Positions 1 to 7,366 of a stretch of DNA of 26,355 bases are shown piece after piece. The DNA is from Apostichopus californicus. Taxonomy: Eukaryota; Echinodermata; Holothuroidea; Aspidochirotida; Stichopodidae. The stretch is taken from positions 1 to 26,355 of the forward strand of contig JAIPMN010017471.1 in NCBI GenBank assembly GCA_020650975.1, read 5' to 3'. Within the stretch, counting starts at the first letter, position 1; each line of letters opens with the position of its first letter. The notes beneath the pieces are model-generated. The model ran no database searches. It worked only from the letters and a program-made list of their open reading frames with translations, and had not been told where the DNA came from. The translations under genes and the position numbers were made by a program.

Positions 1-244
1 AGAAGACGTTCATGCTTTACGAATGGAATAGCTCTGTTAATTTCTATTGCAATACTAAAATGAAAATGTTCCAGGAGTTACATGAAAACAGTTCAAGGCT
101 TGATGATTATTTGTATGATAATGTTTCGTAACATTGCATTTAGAGGTCAATACAAATGTGGATCTGGTCACTGGATTTAGAGTGGACTAACGCAATCTAA
201 CAAGCTATGCATTGGTTTCAAGAAACTACTCCTAGGTTTTTTTT

Positions 245-388
245 TACCTCTCCAAGGCTTTCGACAAAAAGGTCCATCATCTTCTACGCAAATTGGCATT
301 TCTTTTTACGGAATACCAATTAGTCACTTTCAAACCTTTTTATGATGTATTCAATGTCACCAGGAGCTGTTGTTTTCTGTTGAAATAG
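245..388 (+). pseudogene. Decayed non-LTR reverse transcriptase fragment (motif A)
   Basis: One frame of 47 codons ends at a TAG at 386-388. Near its start it reads LSKAFDKKVHHLLRKLAF, which matches the motif A region of LINE reverse transcriptases (family pattern D-L-S-K-A-F-D-x-V-x-H-x-x-L-L-x-K-L). Motif A carries the first catalytic aspartate, and here the residue before LSKAF is Tyr instead of Asp. The text after it (TFKPFYDV...TR) could be the degraded region that usually reads W-F-K-S-Y-L...R. It is preceded by a T-run and I see no other RT motif around it, so it is a small inactive relic. The clade cannot be told. I am moderately sure of the RT origin. Confidence 0.5.
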
Positions 389-1807
389 AATATATATTAA
401 ACTAGTCATGGGAAAGAGACTGAGATATTTTAGACACTGGAAAAGCGGAGAGAAAGTTATGGCTAGAATCCCGTTTTAATCAATGTGCTCGTTACAATAT
501 TATTATTGTTTAAATATTGATCGCTACTTTAAGCTGTCACGAATGATAAAAAACTAAACATATAGTCATGTTAAGTAATAATGCACACTTAATTGGGATG
601 GAAATATATAAATGACATATATACATAACAATGGGATTATAAGAATTGAGTCTTTCTGGAAACATTCTCAGAACACTATTATATCATATTTTATGATCGT
701 CCATATACCTTCTGTTTTCTGTTCATTTATTTAGTCTTGTACGAGCAATTTAAACCTTAAAAGAATAATCCATGGCATTCAAATGTAATTCTAGAAAAGA
801 AGAGAATATTAATACACCACAACACACCAAGTAAAAAAAAAAATTGCATTACCATGTCAAGAGAAATTTAACAACGAATAACTCTATTAAGTGTCATGTT
901 ATGTTTTAAGGTGCGAACAATGATGTGACGTCATTATCGCACTTATCGGAGTACCATTCAAAATAGATCAGATCCCGTTTGAGATGAATTATACATGAGC
1001 AAGTATTGGCTACGGCATGACACAATCCAACAAAAGGTTAGTACATCAGCCCAATTTGTTCAATAAGGTCCGTTTATCAGTACTGTAGGCTACATTTGTT
1101 CATATTCGAAATGCTCTGAAAATATGTGCTCCAACTCATAAACATGGAAATTAGACCGACACTTAAGAATTCGAGTATGTTCGCCGCCGACTGCTAGTGT
1201 TGACAACTAGGGCCATTACTAGTAGTAATATCATTGTTATCATTGCAGAATGAGCGCCAATCTTCCGTCAAACTAGTCTTTAGTCTTTAATACAATATAA
1301 TCGTCGCCTGAATGTGTATATGTGTATACGAGCACTGACTTATTAATATACAGCAAATACAAAAATACAACAAAAAAAAACATAAATTCAATGAAGTCTT
1401 TGTCACGATATTGTAGTATAGGTATTACACGGTGTCTCTGACAAAATGAAACGGAAACAGTAATGGAAAAGTTCACCTTCACAGTATAATTTCGATGTAG
1501 GTATATGTATAATAGTTGTGTTGCTTTCTATCTGAATGTCAATACACAGGTCTTCTGTCGTGATTTTACAACAGCTAACCCCTGCTTATTACATCATGTT
1601 GAAAACCACAACATGTGTACATACTTACTATTCCCTGGGTACAATATACTATACCTTAATTTAACGAACTGTGTCAATGATCAAAAACTTGATCATTCTA
1701 ATTTTGTCACCTTTCATTGAGAACCCTTTTCACTAAACTAGGAAGTATTTGTCTCCCTGCGTCCCGACCACGTCTACCCTGTTTAATGCACTCGTCCTCG
1801 CTAATTT
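389..1807. other. Non-coding stretch, no gene seen
   Basis: AT-rich sequence with only short open frames that look like chance, such as 69 codons on the minus strand at 1273-1482 and 71 codons on the plus strand at 1505-1720. Apart from the small hairpin at 911-942, I see no conserved motif, RNA gene or mobile-element end. Confidence 0.5.
911..942. repeat. Imperfect hairpin enclosing a palindromic CRE motif
   Basis: GTGCGA at 911-916 pairs with TCGCAC at 937-942, and the inner AATGA pairs with TCATT. The right half contains TGACGTCA (926-933), the full cAMP-response-element palindrome. It could be a regulatory site or the core of a small foldback repeat. No gene is visible beside it, so a regulatory role is only a possibility. 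Confidence 0.3.
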
Positions 1808-1836
1808 ATAATAATAATAATCATAATAATAATAAT
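1808..1836 (+). repeat. (AAT)n microsatellite
   Basis: About nine ATA/AAT units with one TC interruption. In one frame it would encode a run of Asn, which explains the apparent 63-codon frame at 1717-1908. It may be the simple-repeat tail of an old retroelement, but no body is recognised. Confidence 0.7.
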
Positions 1837-2026
1837 CAGTTAATTTTAAGAAGCTTAAGCGACCACAAAAGTGGGAAAAACCCTCAAGGGCTTATGAATT
1901 ACAACTAACACTTTGACTGGCTTCCAATTCAACATTTTAGCTCAAATTTGGAATCTTTTCAATTTAAAAAGTCATTTCAAATGGGAAACCGTAGGATACT
2001 CTTGAGTGAAAATACACCTTAGCTAT

Positions 2027-2120
2027 GACCCGGCCGGGTATCGAACCCGGAACATCCCGATTGCTAGGCGTCATTGCTTCAAATGCCACCGGCTTTATCC
2101 ACTCGGCCACAGCCCCGGTC
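2027..2120 (-). mobile_element. tRNA-derived SINE head (Ser/Leu-type tRNA-like)
   Basis: Read on the minus strand this holds an A box, TGGCCGAGTGG (plus 2099-2109), and a B box, GGTTCGATACC (plus 2037-2047). The boxes are about 50 bases apart, as in an RNA polymerase III internal promoter. GGC/GCC can form a D stem and CCGGG/CCCGG a T stem around TTCGATA. The first seven bases GACCGGG pair with the last seven CCGGGTC at six of seven positions, but the spacing before the D arm is about four bases too long. The anticodon arm is not a normal 5+7 structure; instead GGTG/CGCC and CATT/AATG nest. It is therefore a tRNA-derived SINE or tRNA pseudogene, not a working tRNA gene. The length between anticodon arm and T arm suits a class II (Ser/Leu) ancestor. 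Confidence 0.6.
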
Positions 2121-2121
2121 A

Positions 2122-2195
2122 TTTTATGGAAGCCCTGTAAATGTGCGGGTAACACAAAACAAATAACATACAGCATTAATTCCACTGAATTCAAT
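2122..2195 (-). repeat. 74-bp inverted repeat, left copy
   Basis: The reverse complement of 2565-2638, with five mismatches in 74 positions by hand alignment. On the minus strand it runs directly into the tRNA-like head at 2120. The other copy lacks that head, so the 74-bp unit is either a separate family or a host repeat into which the SINE inserted. Confidence 0.75.
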
Positions 2196-2564
2196 TTGTA
2201 CTCGCACTCAAACTCTAGGATCTACAATAGTACATGATGTAGTACACGTACCCGTGCCAAGAAGTGTGTACTCGTCCTGGTACGCACCAATAGGCATTAC
2301 ACTTGTTACTGTACTTTTGATGTTAGAATCGCACTACAAGCCAGGTCTAGAACTATCAGGCGGTTATCCAGCGTCCTTTGTATGAAGGAGGAAGTCAAAT
2401 ATTTGGGCCCATATTAATTGTAAGATATTTAATTTTACGCTTAATTCGATACGAATTTTAATGAAACCGTTTGAAATCTACCATACCAATAGGTACTTAT
2501 ACATTGTAGAACATAAACGGACCTTATTTAACATTCTGTATATCATGGATTGCCTACATATTGT

Positions 2565-2638
2565 ATTGAATTCAGTGGAATCAATGCTGTATGTTATTTG
2601 TTTTGTGCTACCCGCACATGCACATGGCTTCCATAAAA
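2565..2638 (+). repeat. 74-bp inverted repeat, right copy
   Basis: Mate of 2122-2195 in opposite orientation, about 93% identical. Both copies end at the motif CTTCCATAAAA, read in this orientation. After it, this copy continues into unrelated sequence where the left copy enters the tRNA-like head. Short frames that share the peptide MLYVICFVLPAH in both places are by-products of the repeat, not genes. Confidence 0.75.
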
Positions 2639-2846
2639 CCCTCTGTTTGCCATTCAGAAGCGTTCACAATAGCGTAAAGAGTTAATTATTACTTATTTTA
2701 CACTTGGTTGTTGATATCATAACTATTAATTCCAAACGTATTGAGCAGCAGGGAATGTGTAGGTTTAAGTTAGAAAACAATAAAGTATTACATTTATTAA
2801 AAGAAATGTGTCACTAAAATTTCGATTTTTACATAATTAACTTAAC

Positions 2847-3535
2847 AAGAAATGTCTTTTCCTGTTACAAGGAATCGCATTTAAGCAGTCACAGTAGTAA
2901 TTGATAGGAAATTTCAATATCCCCTAGTGATTAATGAGTTAGTTCATATCGATGAGAACCATCGACGTAGTTTTTACATATTACATACAGTTCATACAAG
3001 CCACAGACACACATCAGTACTAACCAAACAATATTGCACAACCTGTATAAGAATCAACTACGGCTTTAGACTATAGTAATACACGTTATTCAACACAGAT
3101 CTCATACTGAAACTTGAAAGGAATCAACAGAGGACAATGGAACGGCACACATCAGTAGTCACCAATTACCAGTATAGCTTGGCCTCGGACGAGGACAATT
3201 CACTAACACCCACCAGCAGTTACTAAACAATAATGTACAAAACTTTGTAAGAATCAATTGCGGCCTTAGACTATAGTAATACACATTATTCCACACAGAT
3301 ATTATACTGGAAATTGGAAAGGAATCGAAAGAGGAAGTTAAATAATCCAACGAAAGGTATATTAAATTTAGTTTTGTATTTTAGTAACTAAAGAGATATT
3401 TTGGTTCCCAATAATTGGAACAGAAAATATTAAAAAGAATAAAGAAATTTCGTTTCCTGTCACAGGGAATCACATTCGGCAGTCACAGTATGTCAAATAA
3501 TTGATAGGAAATTTCAATATCCCCAGATAATGAAT
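2847..3535 (+). repeat. Cluster of degenerate direct repeats (A1 B1 B2 A2)
   Basis: Unit A occurs at 2847-2935 and 3442-3535; both copies contain TTGATAGGAAATTTCAATAT. Unit B occurs at about 3021-3134 and 3221-3335; both contain TTAGACTATAGTAATACAC. All copies are in direct orientation. The short motif CACACATCAGTA precedes B1 (3009) and recurs at 3147. The B-to-B step is about 200 bp. This looks like an old tandem or nested duplication with no coding content. Confidence 0.65.
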
Positions 3536-5335
3536 GTACACATAATGTAGATCGACAAGCTTACAAGTTCCATCGGAGTGTTTGCTCTCTAGTTATTTTC
3601 GAGCGATGTTCAAGTAATGCACATTCAACAGTACACCAGTACCGTAATGTAAGGTACCCCGATGCATGACAATAGTACACAGTGACATATACTGTAGTTT
3701 TAAACATGATGTTAAAACTCTCATCAGAAAAAAAATGGTGACAAATCATATAAAGTAATGTTTACTCACGATTTGATTGAGTATCAATAATGGAGATAAA
3801 TTTTCCTAAAAGTGTTACAATTCGTAACGAAACAAACAGTGAAAGCATTCAACGTTCAGCAATTGTTAAGAACAACACTATTGTCTTTAGAAGCAATATA
3901 AATAAACGTAAGAAACAATCACGTCCATTGCATTTATTTACTGGTTGACTTAAAGTACTATATGGTAACATATGATAAGACCAAGGGTAACCCAAGTTCT
4001 GGTGAGGGGTGACCTATTTTGAGAAATTTATATTTCGGTTAGGTGACCTCTATCCGTGCCTTAATTTGCCAGTGAATATTATGACGTTACGTTCATACAT
4101 ATCCATTGGTTGGTGACCTCTGATGCAGTTAGTGCTAGAGAACCACCACATCGTGACATCATGTCCAAATTAAAATAGTCAAACAAGATTTCAACAGTTC
4201 TGGTTTGTTGTCTCTTAACAGTATTCCTAGAACGTTCATTCGTTGCCATGTTCCTACAACTGTCTTCGTATGAATGATATCAATACACTGCTTTCTTAGC
4301 GTGTAAAACATGTTGATATGGTCAGACGCTTCCACACAACAAAGGTCAGCTTCACAAGTGTCGTTTATATGTAAATATACATCAGTTTGTAAGGTTATTG
4401 TCAGCCCACATGGTGATACAGAAAATGCCACTCCCTCATAAAAAGTATCTGATATTGTGTTATTAATTATAAACAATTTAAGAAAAACAAATTGGCGTAT
4501 GGGGTTGAATGTTCTAGCCACGTGCCCCTATGCTTCCAATGATTATGGCCCTGTGAACTGTTTATTTTTCACTACCATCCACTGAAAGGGGCAAAGCATC
4601 TCTGATATGCCACGTAGTAGACAAGTGTTTGCAATATCAAAATTACTAAAAAAGATAATATAAGAGACATTAGGTAATCATAATGGTTGGGTTTTATCTC
4701 TCTAATAGTTATTTTCCGCAGCAAAGTATCCTCAATGTTGCATTCACTTTTCTTCTGTTGATGATATGCAGTATATTACTGTCCAAGATTGAGCACTTCA
4801 ATCATCATTTTACCAGTAGAAGATCTGACCCCGTCTCACATTTTTAACATCTCGTCATATCATTCTATTTCAATTTAGGCGATGTTACGCTGAAGCCAAT
4901 GACTACATTTTATACCCCAAAATCTCAATTAAGAGATATTTTTGCAAACTAAGAAATCCCGCTCTATTAGAAAACACACTCACACGGTTGAATATGTTAA
5001 TATATCCGAGAGATATCGTATACATTTGATATGAGACTTTTCGTAGACAACAAACATGGTATAAGGCCACCAAAAGAATAGGCACAAAAAATGGCCGAAA
5101 TCACCTTTCTGGTTGAATAAGTGTAATGTCTAAGTCATGGGAAAGAAAATCCACGACGATCACATATCCGTGTGCGCTTAAACGCCGATTTACGGAACGT
5201 TTATAGACCGAAACTATGCTATCAGTCATAAGTGCAGCGGCCGTCTTTTTAATCCAACTTGTGTCAAGTCGATGAAGCTTAGATATGTACATTGAGTGTA
5301 GTAAGATTGGTAGATCAGACATATCAACAAGTTGA
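3536..5335. other. Mostly featureless stretch
   Basis: AT-rich, with one frame long enough to list separately (4159-4521, minus). Three TGACCT sequences lie within about 110 bases (near 4010, 4043 and 4114). No RNA gene or transposon end is recognised up to the TTAA at 5336. Confidence 0.4.
4159..4521 (-). CDS. Unrecognised 120-codon open frame, doubtful
   Basis: An uninterrupted Met-started frame of 120 residues, the longest of the unexplained frames in a region rich in stops. The protein has a cysteine cluster (C-x4-CC around residues 76-82) and a C-terminal half with mixed helical character (near residue 115, DNKPELLKSCL). I see no signal peptide or known domain, and do not recognise a family. 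There is no neighbour to support it. It could be an internal exon of a host gene, a scrap of a transposon protein, or chance; with this base composition one frame of this length in 26 kb is not very improbable. Confidence 0.2.
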   Translation of the reverse strand: MARTFNPIRQFVFLKLFIINNTISDTFYEGVAFSVSPCGLTITLQTDVYLHINDTCEADLCCVEASDHINMFYTLRKQCIDIIHTKTVVGTWQRMNVLGILLRDNKPELLKSCLTILIWT

Positions 5336-5339
5336 TTAA
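5336..5339 (+). repeat. TTAA target-site duplication, left
   Basis: TTAA immediately outside the left 15-bp terminal repeat and matching the TTAA at 7363-7366. A TTAA duplication is a hallmark of the Kolobok and piggyBac superfamilies. Confidence 0.8.
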
Positions 5340-5354
5340 AGTGGTCCTGCCATG
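5340..5354 (+). repeat. Left terminal inverted repeat (15 bp)
   Basis: AGTGGTCCTGCCATG, matching the right end without mismatch. Beyond base 15 the two ends diverge. Confidence 0.85.
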
Positions 5355-5513
5355 GGGTATTCCAGGTTATTGGATAGCTAATTTGGAGGATTTGTTTTCC
5401 AAAAATATAACTTTTATTTCATAAAACCTTGTCGTTCGCGAAAAAAATTGTAAAAGAAATTGGCTACTTTACGTAACCTTGTAAAAAAAAGTGAAATCAG
5501 CTGAAGTACGCGC

Positions 5514-5530
5514 TGACGTCATATCGTGAA
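5514..5530 (+). promoter_or_regulatory. CRE-like subterminal element upstream of the THAP exon
   Basis: TGACGTCA (5514-5521) is the CRE/ATF palindrome. It overlaps ACGTCATATCGTGAA (5516-5530), which recurs inverted near the other end of the transposon. It lies about 120 bases before the THAP ATG, so it may be promoter sequence, a transposase-binding subterminal repeat, or both. Confidence 0.45.
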
Positions 5531-5650
5531 CGCTGGATGTAAACAACACTCGCACTGTTCGTTGAGTTCGTGTGTTTTATGGTGTAAGCGTGGTTAGACA
5601 TCCTCCATTTTGTAGCTATTCTGTCTTCAAATTTACACTGATTGATTAAA

Positions 5651-5980
5651 ATGCCAAGGCGTTGTGTTGTTGGAGGTTGTAGCAATGTAAGTTCTGATAG
5701 AATAAGCCTTCATCAGTGACCAAAGGATGTAAAAACTCAACGTCTTTGGACCCGTTTCGTGCAGCTCACCAGGGCTGACTTCAAAGGGCCATCGAACTTT
5801 AGTGTTATTTGTAACGAACATTTTGATGATCAATGCTTTTCCCAATTCGATCGTTATAAACGAGATTTAAGTGGTGGGAGACTAAGACTGCCACTTATAC
5901 CCGGATCAGTACCCACAATGAAGGTGCCAGAGAGTGTCATGAGTGGAACTGCAAGTAGCCCTGTACCAGAAGTTAAGTAA
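5651..5980 (+). pseudogene. THAP zinc-finger exon of the transposon, broken by TGA
   Basis: From the ATG the frame begins MPRRCVVGGC and continues as a near-complete THAP DNA-binding domain. C5 and C10 (C-x4-C) are followed 43 residues later by C54-x2-H57 in ICNEHF; the conserved Trp is at 33 (RLWTRF), and SVPT at 86-89 matches the AVPTIF box that closes the domain. The C2CH zinc ligands are therefore all present. Codon 23 is TGA (5717-5719), just before PKD where family members usually have Phe-Pro, so this copy cannot make the domain without readthrough. The frame ends at TAA 5978-5980, but a good donor, GTAAGC, begins at 5977, so the intact parent gene probably spliced here to a transposase exon that is missing. 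THAP domains in transposases bind the element's ends. The domain call is strong; linkage to a Kolobok transposase is inferred. Confidence 0.8.
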
Positions 5981-6819
5981 GCCCTAACTTGGTTAGGCCT
6001 AACGTTACTGAAACTTGCATAGGAACAAGTACAACTCCAACTTCAAGTAGGCATGCTATTCAAAGAAGCCAAGACTTTCTTCAGAGCGCCGTGCTAAAAA
6101 AGGGGGTAGGCCTAGGTGTGTTGTGGTCAAACGACTCATACTCTTAATCTTTGTTTTACCCTATGTTGAATTATGAAAAAACGATCTAGGCATAGGGGCC
6201 TACAATTTAAAACTACATTCAATCAAAAACTATTGAGGAATGAATATTCAGTCTGAAGTATGTATAGGCTACCAAAGAGTACAATCATTCATGTACTAAA
6301 CAGTGCCTGCAAGTGTCTATTAATGTCCGCAGGGATATACCACTTATTAATCAGGAAATGTTGGTGTCTGCCCCTAATCTGGCGCTCCTACAACTACTGA
6401 GGGAGGGGCATGAGGGCTGCTGCAGCCAATTCCTGCTGCAGCCCCCTGATTGAGCTTGAAGTGAAAAGTGAGACCAGTTGGGCAAGATTGATTGATACAG
6501 TCAGGCCTTAAATATCATGAAAAGCCCCTAGAAAAAGGCCGAATAAATTTGGTGGCTGGGAAATTGTGACGCAGTTAGCTAGATCTAAAATATCCATGAA
6601 ATACTGCAACCTTCGACCACATGTTAGCCTAACAACCACACTAAGTCAATGGGAAATGTAGCCTAACCATCGGTTTGCAAGCAAAAACAAAATGCGTAGC
6701 TTTGTTTAGAACTTTCAATTTGCTGGAAATCGACAGTTGTTTGGAAGGTATGTGCTATGTCTTAAAGAGAGAATGTTGTATTTTACGTACACCGTTGCTG
6801 TGGCGGTGGATTGAAGGTT
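5981..6819. other. Interior of the transposon, no coding capacity
   Basis: No transposase frame is visible on either strand. A GC-richer patch at about 6365-6475 holds a repeated CTGCTGCAGCC motif able to pair with itself. The rest is intron-like AT-rich sequence, consistent with a deletion joining the first introns of two inward-facing genes. Confidence 0.45.
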
Positions 6820-7092
6820 TTAACTTCGATTACTTTTCAGCGGTATAATGGTTTCGTATTTGGTGGTGAGTGATTTTTTCCACACACGAAAAAATACATC
6901 GGCTTGCTCAGGCTGCTCATGATTATGCCTTTCGTTCTCATCTGCAAGCGGCTCAAATTGGTAAGGTTCTGCACCCCCTTCATTTTCAGAATTTTCGCTT
7001 TCACTTTCTATGTTATTTTCATCGTAACTCGAACTCGAAAAAGACAAATTCAACACGGAAGAAGTTGATGAATTGTCACTAACGGACACCAT
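6820..7092 (-). CDS. Acidic/Ser-rich N-terminal exon, resembling P2X7-C-terminal-like proteins
   Basis: A minus-strand frame entering from the right end of the transposon. An upstream in-frame ATG at 7176 would add 28 residues, but those codons cross the subterminal repeat shared with the left end, so I prefer the ATG at 7092, which gives MVSVSDNSSTSS. The protein then has a Ser run, an acidic stretch (ESESENSENEG) and the short motif PYQFEPLADE. From memory of the family, a Ser/acid-rich leader with P-Y-x-F-E-P stands before the cysteine-rich zinc module in many invertebrate proteins annotated as P2X7-like (they share the P2X7 C-terminal 'ballast' domain without the channel). That cysteine module is absent here, so this would be only the first exon. 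The frame closes at a stop after SNRS; a donor such as GTATTT shortly after the Gln/Glu-rich part is possible. Family resemblance is tentative; that it belongs to the transposon rests on position. Confidence 0.45.
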   Translation of the reverse strand: MVSVSDNSSTSSVLNLSFSSSSYDENNIESESENSENEGGAEPYQFEPLADENERHNHEQPEQADVFFRVWKKSLTTKYETIIPLKSNRS

Positions 7093-7149
7093 TGTGTATA
7101 CAAATTGTGTGTTACACGACTTCCGCATTTGGTTCATGACCATCGTAGC

Positions 7150-7185
7150 TTCACGATATGACGTAGCAGAACACATGTGACGTCA
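7150..7185 (-). promoter_or_regulatory. CRE-like subterminal element upstream of the acidic exon
   Basis: On the minus strand this holds TGACGTCA (7185-7178) and then ACGTCATATCGTGAA (7164-7150), the inverted mate of 5516-5530. It ends about 58 bases before the preferred ATG at 7092. Both inward-facing exons of the element thus sit behind the same two motifs. Confidence 0.45.
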
Positions 7186-7347
7186 TCAAGTGCGTTACAG
7201 TTTTTTCTTAGAGCGTGGTAAAAAGTACGAACTTTAAAGCTCATTTTTGTGGCAAGGCCAATAATTTTCCAGAGATTTTAAAGTGAAATATTGAAAAAGT
7301 GCATACAATATACCCATTTTTTCATCTAACTCAAATATTTTGGATGG

Positions 7348-7362
7348 CATGGCAGGACCACT
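7348..7362 (-). repeat. Right terminal inverted repeat (15 bp)
   Basis: CATGGCAGGACCACT, the exact reverse complement of 5340-5354, followed directly by TTAA at 7363-7366. Confidence 0.85.
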
Positions 7363-7366
7363 TTAA

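Larger units (their letters stand above)
5340..7362 (+). mobile_element. Kolobok-like DNA transposon, internally deleted, 2.0 kb
   Basis: The ends are perfect inverted repeats: AGTGGTCCTGCCATG at 5340-5354 and its reverse complement at 7348-7362. TTAA flanks both sides exactly (5336-5339 and 7363-7366). TTAA fits Kolobok or piggyBac; the THAP-domain exon inside the left end favours Kolobok, since THAP domains are known from that superfamily. A second exon-like frame enters from the right end on the minus strand. The middle (about 6000-6800) has no transposase core, so the copy is non-autonomous, probably by internal deletion. Subterminal inverted copies of ACGTCATATCGTGAA lie at 5516-5530 and 7150-7164. 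The ends and flanks are directly visible; the superfamily name is an inference. Confidence 0.8.

Noticed and set aside
1717..1908. Asn-rich 63-codon frame
   Set aside because: Translation of the (AAT)n microsatellite and its flanks.
2027..2120. Functional tRNA-Ser or tRNA-Leu gene
   Set aside because: A and B boxes are good, but the acceptor spacing is off by about four bases and no normal anticodon arm forms.
1964..2685. Two short frames sharing the peptide MLYVICFVLPAH
   Set aside because: The shared peptide is a by-product of the 74-bp inverted repeat; neither frame is extended or conserved beyond it.
4008..4120. Nuclear-receptor response element from three TGACCT half-sites
   Set aside because: The spacing does not match DR1-5 or inverted-repeat arrangements, and no gene is adjacent.
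5687..5692. GTAAGT splice donor inside the THAP exon
   Set aside because: The THAP domain continues in the same frame past this point with all its ligands, so the GTAAGT is coding (Val-Ser) and probably not used.
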